Positions 38,610 through 49,261 are shown, counted from the first letter of the stretch. The stretch: DNA of 64,000 nt from Streptomyces sp. DG1A-41 (GCF_037055355.1 NZ_CP146350.1:2007001-2071000), one strand, 5' to 3'. The notes: generated by a model from the letters alone, not told the origin. Program-made: numbers and translations.

Positions 38610-39875
38610 TCAGCGCGTGACATCGGCTGTCGTGGCGCCGTCGTCCGGCTCAACAACATCTACGTTGACGTTGAGCGCGGGTATCAGCGCGATGACGGCG
38701 AGGACGAAGAATGCGGCCGTGAGCAGGGGCGGGGTGTTCGGCCCCCAAGCCGTGGCGACAGCCCCGCCCAGCAGGGCGCCGAGAGGTACCCCGGCGAAGG
38801 CCAGGGTCCGGAAGGCCGAGCTGACCCGGCCCAGCAGGTCGGCGGGGCTGCGCTCCTGCATCAGCGTCGTCGTGTTGACGTTCCACACCATGCCCATGAG
38901 CCCGAAGGCGGCCAGCGCGCACACCAGCACGGTCAGGCTGCGCACCGTGCCCATGACGACGAGGGCGGCGGTCTGCACCGAACCGGCGAGGAGCACGGAC
39001 CACAGCCGGCCAAGACGCGCGACCAGCCGGCTGTTCACCACTCCCCCGGCCAGACTGCCCAGGGTGAAGGCCGCGCCCGCCGCGGCGTACCCCGCGGGGC
39101 CCGCGTCAAGCCAGTCGGTGACGAGGACGACCAGCATGGCGAGCTGGGCGCCCATGCCGATGTTGCACAGAGCGGTGGCGGCGCACAGGCCGCGCAGGGC
39201 ACGGTCGCGCCACAGGGCGCGCAGCCCCTCCGCGATCTCGCGGCGCAGGGTGCTGCCCGACCGTCTCGGCTTCCGGTCGGACCCGGCGGCCGGCAGTGAG
39301 GCCACCAGCGCGGCGGCCACCAGGAAGGTCACGGCGTCGGCCGCGAAGGGCACAGCCGCCCCGGCCGCCAGCAGCAGCGGGACGACGGGCCCGCCCAGCA
39401 GGCCGCCCGCGATGCGCTGGCCGGTCAGCAGCCGGGCGTTGGCACTGCCGAGGGTGTCACGGTCGACGAGGGCGGGCAGCAGCGCCGTGGCGGCGTTGTC
39501 GAAGAGGGTCTGGAGGGTGGTCAGGGCGAAGGCCAGCACGATGAGCAGGCCGATCGAGGCGTGACCGAGCGCGACGGCCACCGCGAAGGCGGCGACCAGC
39601 AGCCCTCGTAAGGCATCCACCCTCCACATGGCACGCCGCTGGTCCACGCGGTCGGCGACGGCCCCGCCGAGCAGGCCGAATACGATCCAGGGCAGATAGC
39701 CGCAGGCCGTGACGGAGGCGATGAGCAGCGGCTCGTCGGTCAGCGTGACGGCCAGCAGGGGCAGTGCGGCCGTACGCAGCGCGTCACCGAAACTGCTCAG
39801 CACGGCGGCGCCCCACAGCCGCCCGAAGCCCCCGCGCCACGCGGGCGCGCGCATGCTTCCCACCTCGACCGTCAC
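38610..39875 (-). CDS. MFS transporter (DHA3-like)
   Basis: 421-residue major facilitator with twelve predicted helices. N-terminal FGRLWGAAVLSSFGDALRTAALPLLAVTLT and the motif A region LGGAVADRVDQRRAMWRVDALRG mark the family, close to macrolide-efflux type DHA3 transporters. The preferred GTG start at 39875 has GGGGGAG five bases upstream; the longer open frame to 40034 would add a non-membrane stretch. Sits beside pgi without operon link; substrate unknown. Confidence 0.88.
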   Translation of the reverse strand: MTVEVGSMRAPAWRGGFGRLWGAAVLSSFGDALRTAALPLLAVTLTDEPLLIASVTACGYLPWIVFGLLGGAVADRVDQRRAMWRVDALRGLLVAAFAVAVALGHASIGLLIVLAFALTTLQTLFDNAATALLPALVDRDTLGSANARLLTGQRIAGGLLGGPVVPLLLAAGAAVPFAADAVTFLVAAALVASLPAAGSDRKPRRSGSTLRREIAEGLRALWRDRALRGLCAATALCNIGMGAQLAMLVVLVTDWLDAGPAGYAAAGAAFTLGSLAGGVVNSRLVARLGRLWSVLLAGSVQTAALVVMGTVRSLTVLVCALAAFGLMGMVWNVNTTTLMQERSPADLLGRVSSAFRTLAFAGVPLGALLGGAVATAWGPNTPPLLTAAFFVLAVIALIPALNVNVDVVEPDDGATTADVTR

Positions 39876-40075
39876 CACTGCTCCCCCTCTACGGTCCGCC
39901 CGATGCAACAAACCGTAGAGGGCACCACTGACAATCGGTCCGCGAGCGGCCGGCCGCCGGTGCGGAAAGCGACTGCGGAAAGCAGCTCCGTAAGTTGTTC
40001 GGTGGCCTAGGACGAGTTGCAGTGAATGCCGCATTCCGGTTGTTCGGTGCGGCGGGGGAATGCAGCGTCGCGATC

Positions 40076-40563
40076 ATGGAATTACTGACCGGAACTATCA
40101 CTGACCAGGCGCCGGCAAACCCGGCCGCCACCGATGACATGCTGGCCACTCAGCCGGTCGGCCACTGGTGCGGCCTGACCCATGCGACCGTCACCCGGCA
40201 CCTGTGTGATGCCATGGCCAAGATCGACGTCACGCAGCCGCAGTACTGGGTACTCAACCCGCGTGAACGGCGGTCCCACAGCGCCGAGCCGCGAGGAGGT
40301 CGTCGCGCAGCTGACGCACCTTGCCGACGGGCCGCACGAAATCGCCAGGGTCGTCGACCAGTTGCTCCACCGCGAATGGCTCCGGATCGACGACGGGAAG
40401 CGCCTGCACCTCACGGATGCCGGGGAGGCCGCCAGAACGCGGCTCCGTGAGCTGGCGACCGAGGTACGCGGGGTGGTCCACCAGGGCATCAGCGACGAAG
40501 AATACGTGGCCGCGCTTAAGGTACTGCGCAACCCATCTGCACAACCTTGCGCGCCGCGCCTGA
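40076..40563 (+). pseudogene. MarR-family regulator with two +1 frameshifts
   Basis: Reading the three frames in order gives one MarR-type protein of about 161 residues: MELLTGTITDQAP to QPQYWVLN (40076 to about 40257), then RVNGGPTAPSREEVVAQLTHLADGPHEIARVVDQLLHREWLRI (frame 2), and finally HLHNLARRA (frame 3, stop 40563). Each switch lies at AACCC where AACC is expected, at 40258-40260 and 40532-40534. Both extra Cs could be real or sequence errors. Codon 3 is TTA, rare in Streptomyces and dependent on the bldA tRNA. The HTH lies in the middle part. Confidence 0.72.
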
Positions 40564-40589
40564 CCGCACCCGACCGAAGCACTGCCCGT

Positions 40590-41177
40590 TCAGGATTCGG
40601 TGGGCACGAGCTGGACCAGGCCGACCCAGTTCTCCTTGTCCACCTTGGTGTGGGTGGCGCGGACCCTCCAGCGGCCGACGGGCAGCGGGACCGATGCCTG
40701 GGCGGGCATCCCGCCGCCGGGATACTCGATACCCAATTCGGAGCCCGCTTCGGCGGAGTCCATGAGCACGGCCGGACCTTCCGACACCCACGCACCGCAC
40801 TCCTCCCACTCGGTGGCCGGGGCTGCAAGGACAGCTTCTGCCGGGGCCCTCAGTCCGGCCTCGGAGTCGGCGGCAAGCCACCGCAGGAACGCTCGGCGCT
40901 CGGGCAGATAACAGCTGGTGGCCGGCTCGTCCGCCAGCACCAGTGCCTGCGCACCGTTCTCGCCAACGGTGATCACACCGGCCAGACCGTCCACCGCACA
41001 GGCCCGGTCGTAGTCGTCTGGAGCGGTGGCGTCTCCCGCCATGACCCCGCTCTCCGTGCACCCGCGCCATAAAGCCAGGGCGGAGACGGGGACGACGATC
41101 AAAGGGCCGCCCATCGACTCCACCCAGACAGGGGAGGGGTGGGACGCATCGACTGCGGTGGATGAAGAGGCGCTCAT
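40590..41177 (-). CDS. Imm21-family immunity protein, orphan
   Basis: 195 residues, WVESMGGPLIVVPVSALALWRGCTESG and CAVDGLAGVITVGENGAQALVLADEPATSCYLPERRAFLRWLAADSE, characteristic of the Imm21 family of polymorphic-toxin immunity proteins. Start ATG 41177; an earlier start at 41222 is less likely. No toxin gene is visible next to it. Likely a cytoplasmic protein binding an incoming toxin from competitors. Confidence 0.7.
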   Translation of the reverse strand: MSASSSTAVDASHPSPVWVESMGGPLIVVPVSALALWRGCTESGVMAGDATAPDDYDRACAVDGLAGVITVGENGAQALVLADEPATSCYLPERRAFLRWLAADSEAGLRAPAEAVLAAPATEWEECGAWVSEGPAVLMDSAEAGSELGIEYPGGGMPAQASVPLPVGRWRVRATHTKVDKENWVGLVQLVPTES

Positions 41178-41300
41178 GCAGTCAGTGTGCCCTTGCCCAC
41201 TGACAACGTCCGCAGCGCTCATTGGCGCCCAGCACAGGGAACGGCTCAGCGCCTGCGGCAGCCGGCGGTTACGGGACAGTTTTTAGCGGACCGTGCTCTG

Positions 41301-41306
41301 TATCGT
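41301..41306 (+). promoter_or_regulatory. -10 element TATCGT for a leaderless gene
   Basis: TATCGT ends seven bases before ATG 41314, which lacks a ribosome site. Confidence 0.4.
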
Positions 41307-41313
41307 GCATGCC

Positions 41314-41628
41314 ATGAAGAAAGTCGCCTTAAGCTGCAGCTCAGTGCTGCTGTTCACAGTCGCTGGCCTCCTCTTTCTTGTCGCGATCAGAACATACTTC
41401 GATGACCCACTCCCTCAAGCCCCTCCTGAGCCGCAACCAGAGCAACCAGGGTCGCATGCGATATCGGTCATCAGTGCCATTAGCGGCCTAGTCACTGCCG
41501 CGGCTGGACTGATCACAGCGATTGCCGCACTGCGCACTTCCCGACAGGCTTCGGCTCACGGGTCGCCCCCAGCCCCAGGCACAACCCAGCTGCCTCACAG
41601 CCCCACCGATCCTCCCAGGAACGGGTGA
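41314..41628 (+). CDS. Small membrane protein of unknown function with TTA codon
   Basis: 104 residues: an N-terminal hydrophobic segment (VALSCSSVLLFTVAGLLFLVAI), a proline-rich stretch DPLPQAPPEPQPEQPG, then a second hydrophobic segment AISGLVTAAAGLITAIAALRTSR and a polar tail. Two membrane spans seem likely. Codon 6 is TTA, so expression may depend on bldA. Lower GC than neighbours. Not recognised; could be a small accessory or phage-defence related protein, but no evidence for this. Confidence 0.6.
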   Translation: MKKVALSCSSVLLFTVAGLLFLVAIRTYFDDPLPQAPPEPQPEQPGSHAISVISAISGLVTAAAGLITAIAALRTSRQASAHGSPPAPGTTQLPHSPTDPPRNG

Positions 41629-41824
41629 GAGCACCCAGAAGGCCATGTGTGCCCCTTAAGTGCCCGATCGAACGGCGACCGGCGGGGAACTACAGGGAGC
41701 GTCGGCGAGTATCCCGGGAACACGCAAGTCAGCGTCTCGCCAGGTCAGGCGACATGCGGTTACGCGATCTTCCAAGCAGGTGCTCCAGGACCTGGGTAGT
41801 GCGCTTGACTCGGTCATTGAAACT

Positions 41825-41854
41825 CCGGCCGGGCACCCGCTGGTGCCCGGCCGG
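41825..41854 (-). terminator. rbpA terminator hairpin
   Basis: Perfect 13-bp arms 41825-41837 and 41842-41854 with a CGCT loop, ten bases after the rbpA stop. Confidence 0.75.
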
Positions 41855-41863
41855 TCTCAACTC

Positions 41864-42199
41864 CTAGATCTCGCCCCGCAGTTTGGCGAGCGCCTCGGCG
41901 AGGATCGCCTCGCCGTCCGCGTCGCTGCGCCGCTCCCGCACATACGCCAGGTGCGTCTTGTAGGGCTCGGTGCGCGGCGGGTCCGGCGGGTTCTCCCGGT
42001 CCTGGCCGGCCGGAAAGCCGCAGCGGGGACAGTCCCAGGTGTCGGGCACCTGCGCGTCGCTGGCGAAGCTCGGCTGGGTCTCGTGTCCGTTGGAGCACCA
42101 GAAGGAGATGCGCAGCCGGGGCGCGGACTCGCCGCGCTCGGCCTCGCCCATCGGCCCCGCCCCGACCCGGCTTCCCCGGATCGCGTTGCCACTTGCCAC
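41864..42199 (-). CDS. rbpA: RNA polymerase-binding protein RbpA
   Basis: 111-residue actinobacterial transcription factor that binds RNA polymerase and the principal sigma factor. Sequence SGNAIRGSRVGAGPMGEAERGE, a zinc-ribbon-like core FWCSNGHETQPSFA and WDCPRCGFPAG (CxxxH and CxxC), and the C-terminal sigma-interacting region YKTHLAYVRERRSDADGEAILAEAL. GTG start at 42199 with AGGGAG upstream. In Streptomyces rbpA is under SigR control; I did not find a convincing SigR promoter upstream. Confidence 0.95.
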   Translation of the reverse strand: MASGNAIRGSRVGAGPMGEAERGESAPRLRISFWCSNGHETQPSFASDAQVPDTWDCPRCGFPAGQDRENPPDPPRTEPYKTHLAYVRERRSDADGEAILAEALAKLRGEI

Positions 42200-42436
42200 G
42201 GTCGTAACTCCCTGCGTGATGGTGCCGCGAAGCGAGTCGGCGTTCCGCTTCGCTGCGAGCGCCTCAGTCTACGTAAGGCCCAACGCGCGTCCAGTGATTG
42301 GAGTTACAACCCTCACACCTAGACGCAAGCCCCATGATAGGCCGCGCTTTGCCGCGCGTACCGAACATGGGGCCTTACGTACGTATCGCGTGAATACGCA
42401 GTGCGTGCGTACGTATGCGTGCGGAATGCGGGCCGG

Positions 42437-42673
42437 TCAGTTGTTCATCTTCATCAGGATGCCGAGCACGATGATGCACGCGAACCAGAGCAGACCGACC
42501 ACGACGGTGATCCGGTCGAGGTTGCGTTCGGCGACCGAGGAGCCGCCGACGGAGGACTGCATGCCGCCACCGAACATGTCGGAGAGGCCGCCGCCCTTCC
42601 CCTTGTGCATCAGCACCAGCAGCATCATCAGCAGGCTGAAGACGATCAGGGCGATCGAGAACCCCAAAACCAC
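42437..42673 (-). CDS. secG: Preprotein translocase subunit SecG
   Basis: 78-residue SecG with two membrane spans (VLGFSIALIVFSLLMMLLVLMHKGKGGGLSDMFGGGM and ITVVVGLLWFACIIVLGILM) joined by the typical glycine/serine loop. GTG start 42673 with GAGGAAG some eleven bases upstream. Follows tpiA on the same strand, with a strong hairpin between. Confidence 0.93.
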   Translation of the reverse strand: MVLGFSIALIVFSLLMMLLVLMHKGKGGGLSDMFGGGMQSSVGGSSVAERNLDRITVVVGLLWFACIIVLGILMKMNN

Positions 42674-42708
42674 GGCTGGACCAACTTCCTCGGATTCGGA
42701 TGGACGAC

Positions 42709-42737
42709 GCGGGGTCCAGCACAGTGCTGGACCCCGC
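42709..42737 (-). terminator. Hairpin between tpiA and secG
   Basis: Perfect 13-bp arms (42709-42721 and 42725-42737) around a CAG loop, between the tpiA stop and secG start, so it ends or attenuates the tpiA transcript. Confidence 0.7.
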
Positions 42738-42768
42738 AAGGGTACGACGGATCGCGCCTACCGCATAC

Positions 42769-43545
42769 TCACTGGTCGCGGAAGCGCACGATCTTGACGA
42801 ACTCGTCGGCGTCCAGCGAGGCGCCGCCGACCAGGGCGCCGTCGATGTCGGCCTGGGCCATGATCTCGGCGACGTTGCCGGACTTCACAGAGCCGCCGTA
42901 CTGGATGCGGACCTTGTCGGCCACGTCCTGCGAGTACAGCTCGGCGATCTTGCCGCGGATCGCCGCGCAGACCTCCTGGGCGTCCTCGGCGCCGCAGACC
43001 TTGCCGGTGCCGATGGCCCAGATGGGCTCGTAGGCGATCACGATGGTCTCGGCCTGCTCGGCGGAAAGGTCCTTCAGACCGCCCTCGACCTGGGCGAGGG
43101 TATGGGAGACGTGGTTGCCCGCCTCACGGACCTCCAGCTCCTCGCCGACGCAGAGGATGGGGGTCAGGCCGTGCTTGTAGGCGGCTTTGACCTTGGCGTT
43201 CACCAGCTCGTCGGTCTCGGCGTGGTACTGGCGGCGCTCGCTGTGGCCGATGGCGACGAACGTGCACTTCAGCTTGGCCAGCATGGGGCCGGAGATCTCA
43301 CCGGTGTAGGCACCGCTGTCGTGTGCCGAGATGTCCTGGGCGCCGTACTTGATCTTGAGCTTGTCGCCGTCGACCAGGGTCTGTACGGAGCGCAGGTCGG
43401 TGAAGGGCGGCAGGACGGCGACCTCGACGGCCTCGTAGTCCTTGTCGGCCAGGGCGAAGGCGAGCTTCTGGACGTGGGCGATGGCCTCGAGGTGGTTGAG
43501 GTTCATCTTCCAGTTGCCCGCCATCAGCGGCGTGCGCGTGCTCAT
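42769..43545 (-). CDS. tpiA: Triosephosphate isomerase
   Basis: 258-residue [10 protein letters not shown] at residues 9-15 with the substrate lysine, IGHSERR with the catalytic histidine near 100, [12 protein letters not shown] with the catalytic glutamate near 170 and the phosphate loop GGSV. Starts 5 bp after the pgk stop; part of gap-pgk-tpiA. Confidence 0.97.
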   Translation of the reverse strand: MSTRTPLMAGNWKMNLNHLEAIAHVQKLAFALADKDYEAVEVAVLPPFTDLRSVQTLVDGDKLKIKYGAQDISAHDSGAYTGEISGPMLAKLKCTFVAIGHSERRQYHAETDELVNAKVKAAYKHGLTPILCVGEELEVREAGNHVSHTLAQVEGGLKDLSAEQAETIVIAYEPIWAIGTGKVCGAEDAQEVCAAIRGKIAELYSQDVADKVRIQYGGSVKSGNVAEIMAQADIDGALVGGASLDADEFVKIVRFRDQ

Positions 43546-43550
43546 CTAGG

Positions 43551-44762
43551 TCAGTCCTCCAGTGCGGCGAGGCCGGGGAGCGTCTTGCCCTCGAGGTATT
43601 CGAGGGAGGCGCCGCCACCGGTCGAGATGTGGCCGAATGCCGTCTCGTCGAAGCCCAGGGTGCGCACGGCGGCGGCGGAGTCGCCGCCGCCGACCACGGT
43701 GAAGCCCTTGGATTCGACGAGGGCCTGGGCGACCGCCTTGGTGCCCTCGGCGTAGTCGGGGTGCTCGAAGACGCCCATGGGCCCGTTCCAGAAGACCGTG
43801 GCGGCGTCGGCGAGCTTGGACGCGTACAGCTTGCGGGTCTCGGGCCCGATGTCGAGGCCCTCCTCGTCGGCCGGGATGGCGTCCGCGGCGACGGTGGTGG
43901 GCTTGGCCGGGGCCTTGGTCTTCAGGTCCGGGAACTCGGCCGCGACCAGCGTGTCGACGGGCAGGACCAGCTCGACGCCGGTCTTCTCCGCCCGCTCGAT
44001 GTACTCCTGGACGGCGGGGATCTGGTCCTCCTGGAGGAGGGACTTGCCGATCTCGTAGCCCTTGGCCTTGAGGAAGGTGTAGGCCATGCCGCCGCCGATG
44101 AGGAGCCGGTCGGCCCTTCCGAGCAGCTGGTCGATGACGGCGAGCTTGTCGGAGACCTTGGCGCCGCCGAGGGCGACGACGTAGGGCCGCTGGAGGTCCT
44201 CCGTCAGCTTCTTCAGGACGGCGACCTCCTTGGCGATGAGGTAGCCGGCGGCGTGCGGCAGCCGGGCCGGGAGGTCGTACACGGAGGCGTGCTTGCGGTG
44301 CACGGCGCCGAAGCCGTCGCCGACGTAGAGGTCCGCGAGGGCGGCGAGCTGGTCGGCGAAGGCGCCGCGCTCGGCGTCGTCCTTGCTGGTCTCACCGGCG
44401 TTGAAGCGCAGGTTCTCGACGACCGCGACCTGGCCGTCGGCGAGGGCGGCGACGGTGGACCGGGCGGACTCGCCGACCGTGTCGGTGGCGAACCGTACGT
44501 CCGTACCGAGGAGCTCACCGAGGCGCGCGGCGGCCGGGGCGAGGGAGAAGGCCGGGTCCGGGGCGCCCTTGGGACGGCCCAGGTGCGAGGCGACGATCAC
44601 CCGGGCGCCCGCGTCGGCGAGGGCCTTGACCGTGGGCAGCACGGCGCGGATCCGGCCGTCGTCGGTGATGGTGGTGCCGTCCAGCGGCACGTTCAGGTCG
44701 GCGCGGACGAAGACCCGCTTGCCGGCCACCCCTTCGGAGAGGAGTTCGTCGATCGTCTTCAT
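43551..44762 (-). CDS. pgk: Phosphoglycerate kinase
   Basis: 403-residue two-domain kinase. [59 protein letters not shown] and [24 protein letters not shown] with the final GGGDSAAAV loop. Complete set of motifs. Follows gap after about 140 bp containing a hairpin. Confidence 0.97.
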   Translation of the reverse strand: MKTIDELLSEGVAGKRVFVRADLNVPLDGTTITDDGRIRAVLPTVKALADAGARVIVASHLGRPKGAPDPAFSLAPAAARLGELLGTDVRFATDTVGESARSTVAALADGQVAVVENLRFNAGETSKDDAERGAFADQLAALADLYVGDGFGAVHRKHASVYDLPARLPHAAGYLIAKEVAVLKKLTEDLQRPYVVALGGAKVSDKLAVIDQLLGRADRLLIGGGMAYTFLKAKGYEIGKSLLQEDQIPAVQEYIERAEKTGVELVLPVDTLVAAEFPDLKTKAPAKPTTVAADAIPADEEGLDIGPETRKLYASKLADAATVFWNGPMGVFEHPDYAEGTKAVAQALVESKGFTVVGGGDSAAAVRTLGFDETAFGHISTGGGASLEYLEGKTLPGLAALED

Positions 44763-44835
44763 GAGGGGACTCCTGGAAGAGCTCGTGATCGCTCGTAAGC
44801 GCTCGTGATCGAACAGCTCTGATCTGTACGTGAGT

Positions 44836-44875
44836 CAGGGCTCGGACAGCGCATTCTCGCGCTGCCCGAGCCCTG
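44836..44875 (-). terminator. Hairpin between gap and pgk
   Basis: Two 17-base arms (44836-44852, 44859-44875) with one A/C mismatch and a six-base loop. Could terminate part of the gap transcripts or process the mRNA so that gap is made in excess. Confidence 0.65.
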
Positions 44876-44904
44876 CTCTCACATGGACGTGCCTGCTCTG
44901 TGGA

Positions 44905-45990
<1,086 letters not shown>

Positions 45991-46040
45991 CTACCTCCCT
46001 GAGGCTGCGGTGGTGACATCCAGATGCCCCATACACGGCA

Positions 46041-46078
46041 GGGCGGTCCGTACCGGCCAGTAGGGGTACGGACCGCCC
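46041..46078 (-). terminator. Terminator of the secreted carboxypeptidase gene
   Basis: Perfect 14-bp arms 46041-46054 and 46065-46078 with a ten-base loop, downstream of the minus-strand carboxypeptidase (stop at 46156). Confidence 0.7.
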
Positions 46079-46155
46079 GTCGTCGAGAGCGAGATCACTC
46101 GATTTCGCTACTCGGCGTGGTGCCTGTTGACGGAGAGTTCCCAGCTCCTGTGGGG

Positions 46156-49110
46156 TCACACGTCGAGGGAGGCGAGCGCCTTTCTCATCAGTGCCGCCCG
46201 GTCGGCCGCGGTGGCGACGTGCTCCAGGCCGAAGCCCAGCAGCACGGTGTCGTCCGTGGTGACCGCGCCGTAGGTCTGGAACAGGGCCCCGGTGCGGGCC
46301 CAGTCCTTGAGGACGGCCGGGCTGCCCGCGGGCGGTCCGGCCACCTTCCAGGCGCCGAGCGAGGTCTCGAAGCCCTCGGTCTCCTTCGCCGTGCCGCCGA
46401 CGACGAGCGAGGCGTCGTCGGCGAGGACGCCGTACCCGCCGGTGCCCGGGTCGGTGACGTAGCTGATCGAGACCTCGACCGTCTTGCCGGCGTACGCGCT
46501 CAGGTCGAATTCCACTTGCCGCCAGCCGCCGGAGGAGCCGGTGAGGCTGTTCCACGATCCGGTGCTGCCGGTCGCGGCGCAGCCGTCGTCCGACAGGGTC
46601 AGGTAGTGCTTCAGCCAGGGATGCTCACGGACGTAGAAGCCGCCCTCGCACTCGGTCGGGACGGTGGCCTTGGTGGCGCCGCCCGTCTCCGGCAGGGTCG
46701 TCCAGTCGTCGGCGCCCGCCGTGTGGGCCTCGACCAGGACGTTGTCGTAGCCGGGCTCGGTGTCCCACATCAGCTGGGTACGCAGGGTGGGCTTGTCGGT
46801 CGTGGTGACGCCGGTGAGGTCCACGGTACGGGTGAGGCGCTTGTAGGCGTGGTCGGTGTGGACGGCGGCGGCCATCGAGGAGCCCGCGTACGGGCCGTAG
46901 GGGTTGACCGCTCCGGCGAACTGTCCGGCGCCCTTGCTCGCGAACTGCGGGAACTGGTCGCCGGGCAGCTCGTCGGAGGTCACGCCGTACCGGCCCGCCT
47001 TGTCCAGGGGGTTGCCGGGCGCGGCGGCGAGCGGGCCCGTGAAGCCGCCCAGCTCACCGGAGCCGGTGAAACCGGTGGCGCCGCCGGCCGAAGTACGGCT
47101 GTAGGCGCCCAGGTAGTACTGGCTGAAGTCGTTCGACAGGGTGCCGGCGCCGAGGTCGACGCTGCCGCCGGCCTGCTCGCCGGCCTCGATCAGCCTGCCG
47201 CCCTCGTTGAGGAAGGCGCGCAGCTGAAGCTGGGTGGCGTTGCCGGGGACGCTCGCGCCCGTGTAGTGGACGACGGTGTCGAAGTGGCTCAGCACGCCGA
47301 GCGCGTCCGGCGCGCCCTGCTTCGCGACGTCCCAGACGATCGCCTTGCGGCCGTTGGCCTTGAGGGCGTCCACATACTTCTGTGCCTGCGTGGCGGCCGC
47401 GCCCTCCTCGGCGACGACGAGGGTGTTCGCCTTGGGCCGCTCGGCGACGGTGTAGGTGAAGCGCTCGCTGGAGACCTTCTTTCCGTTCCTCGTCTCCGCG
47501 GTGAACCACACCTCGACCTTGTCGCCGGGGTCGCCGTCCTCGACCTTCGCCCGGTACTCGTCGAAGTAGAGGTTGTCCTCACCGCCGTAGGTTTCGCCGC
47601 CCTTCCAGGGCTTGAGCGCCATGTCCTCGGTGCGGCCGCCGTTGACGCGGTACTTCAGCTCCTTGTCGCGCAGCGACTTGCGGGCCACGACGGAGACTTC
47701 CTGGTCGGCGCCGCGGGAGTGCGACACCGGGAACACGGCCGGGGTGAAGTCGGCTGCCTTCAGCCCGACCGACGAGGACGGCCGGTCGGGGTGCGAGGCG
47801 GACTCGGCGACGGAGAGCGCGAACGGGACGTTCTTGGCGTACTCCTGCTGGATCAGCTTCTCGTCGTCCGGGAAGGTGAAGATCGACCGGCAGTCGGACG
47901 CCTTCCACTCGTCGTTCGGGTCGGCGTCGGAGGCGGACTGACAGGTCGACATCTCGGGGGTGAACATCGCCAGGCCGTTGACGTTCGCCGCGTGGCCGTC
48001 GGCCTCGCCGTTGGTGGTGTACAGCTCGGAGGAGACCTGCGGGTGGTAGCCGGGGATCGCGGGGTTCTCGGGCGTCCCGGCGAGCGCCTCGTAGACGACG
48101 TCGTCCGGGGTGGACGTGGCCACCTGCCAGCCGACTCCGTAGAGGATGAGTTCGGCGGCGGAGTGATAGTTGATGCCGTACGTGAAGCCGATCCGCTTCT
48201 GGAAGGCGTCAAGGGCCTGGGTCTCCGGCTCGGAGTTGGGTCCCGCGCCGCGGTAGGTCTCGCTGGCGGGGTTGGGGGACGATCCCTCGTTGTCGTAGCC
48301 CCACTTGTAGGCGAAGTTGCGGTTGAGGTCGACGCCGTCGCCGGTGCCGATGACGCCGTCGCCGTTGACGTCCCGCAGGTTCTTGCGCCACAGGCGGTTG
48401 TCGTCACTGGCGTGGGTGTGGTCGTAGCCGTCGGGGTTGGCCGAGATGACGAACCACAGTTCGGTGGAGTCGACGATCCTCTTGATGCGCCGGTCCTTGT
48501 TGTAGTTGTCCAGGTAGTGGTGCATCAGGCGCCGGGTCATCTCCGGCGTGATCCACTCGCGCGCGTGCTGGTTGGACAGGTAGAGGACCGAGGGCTTGGA
48601 GCCGTCCTTGGTCTTCTTCGCGCCCTTGGTGAGCTTCAGCGCGAGGATGTCCTGGCCCTTGACCGTCTTGCCGATGGAGACGACCTTGGTGAGGCCGGGG
48701 TTCTCCTGCGCGGTCCTGAGGATCTCCTCCTTCAGGCCGCCCTTGCCGCTGTACGGGCGGAACACGCCCTCGGCGGCGTCCTCGACGCGGGCTTCCGCCT
48801 TGGCGGAGAGGTCGTGCTCGGTGAGGTCGACGCCCTGCTTCTCCAGCTTCTTCGCCTGCTGGTCGGTCAGGTAGACCTCGATGGTCGCCGTGCCCTTTTT
48901 GGGCACCTGCTCGCTGAGTTCGTGGCCGTCCTGGCCGGCCGCGAGCAGCAGGGGTACCTGCTCGCGGGTGACGTCGGCGCGGAAGACCTTGACTTCGTCC
49001 GGGTCGGGCGGGGATGAACCGTCCGGTTGTGCCTGGGCGATGGGTGCGATGCTCGCTCCGCCGAGCAGGAGCGCGCCGACAGCGAGGATCGATCTCGCTC
49101 TTTGTCTCAT
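46156..49110 (-). CDS. Large secreted M14 zinc carboxypeptidase
   Basis: 984 residues from ATG 49110, which has AGGGGGG upstream. Signal peptide MRQRARSILAVGALLLGGASIAPIAQA. An N-terminal propeptide-like part, then the M14 catalytic domain with zinc-binding HAREW (HxxE) in LSNQHAREWITPEMTRRLMHHYLDNY, DLNRNFAYKWGYD and a later GINYHSAAELILYGVGWQ, and the catalytic glutamate region near the end of the domain. The C-terminal half holds beta-rich domains resembling immune inhibitor A (AVHTDHAYKRLTRTVDLTG, TELMW-like LMWDTEPGYDNVLVEAHTAG, GGWRQVEFDLSAYAGKTVEVSISYVTDPG). Likely degrades extracellular peptides. Confidence 0.9.
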   Translation of the reverse strand: MRQRARSILAVGALLLGGASIAPIAQAQPDGSSPPDPDEVKVFRADVTREQVPLLLAAGQDGHELSEQVPKKGTATIEVYLTDQQAKKLEKQGVDLTEHDLSAKAEARVEDAAEGVFRPYSGKGGLKEEILRTAQENPGLTKVVSIGKTVKGQDILALKLTKGAKKTKDGSKPSVLYLSNQHAREWITPEMTRRLMHHYLDNYNKDRRIKRIVDSTELWFVISANPDGYDHTHASDDNRLWRKNLRDVNGDGVIGTGDGVDLNRNFAYKWGYDNEGSSPNPASETYRGAGPNSEPETQALDAFQKRIGFTYGINYHSAAELILYGVGWQVATSTPDDVVYEALAGTPENPAIPGYHPQVSSELYTTNGEADGHAANVNGLAMFTPEMSTCQSASDADPNDEWKASDCRSIFTFPDDEKLIQQEYAKNVPFALSVAESASHPDRPSSSVGLKAADFTPAVFPVSHSRGADQEVSVVARKSLRDKELKYRVNGGRTEDMALKPWKGGETYGGEDNLYFDEYRAKVEDGDPGDKVEVWFTAETRNGKKVSSERFTYTVAERPKANTLVVAEEGAAATQAQKYVDALKANGRKAIVWDVAKQGAPDALGVLSHFDTVVHYTGASVPGNATQLQLRAFLNEGGRLIEAGEQAGGSVDLGAGTLSNDFSQYYLGAYSRTSAGGATGFTGSGELGGFTGPLAAAPGNPLDKAGRYGVTSDELPGDQFPQFASKGAGQFAGAVNPYGPYAGSSMAAAVHTDHAYKRLTRTVDLTGVTTTDKPTLRTQLMWDTEPGYDNVLVEAHTAGADDWTTLPETGGATKATVPTECEGGFYVREHPWLKHYLTLSDDGCAATGSTGSWNSLTGSSGGWRQVEFDLSAYAGKTVEVSISYVTDPGTGGYGVLADDASLVVGGTAKETEGFETSLGAWKVAGPPAGSPAVLKDWARTGALFQTYGAVTTDDTVLLGFGLEHVATAADRAALMRKALASLDV

Positions 49111-49203
49111 GAACCCCCCTAGTGTGGGCTCGCCACAGCAGCGAATAGATGCCAGGCTCATGACAGTCCATGATCGAGTCAAGAGCGCCCCAACGACACG
49201 CAA

Positions 49204-49244
49204 GAGCCGGTGCCGACCACCCAAATGGCGGTCGGCACCGGCTC
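49204..49244 (-). terminator. whiA operon terminator
   Basis: Perfect 15-bp arms 49204-49218 and 49230-49244 with an 11-base loop, 18 bp downstream of the whiA stop. Confidence 0.8.
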
Positions 49245-49261
49245 CTTGACGGACTGTGGGA

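Noticed and set aside
42200..42330. Search for a SigR promoter upstream of rbpA
   Set aside because: Neither strand gave GGAAT/GTT with suitable spacing.
42370..42425. TACGTA-rich stretch between rbpA and secG
   Set aside because: Looked like a repeat or promoter array, but no clear unit or inverted repeat that differs from chance in alternating TACG sequence.
46024..49017. 997-codon plus-strand frame opposite the carboxypeptidase
   Set aside because: No domains, valine/glycine/leucine-rich shadow composition; the minus strand has signal peptide and M14 motifs.
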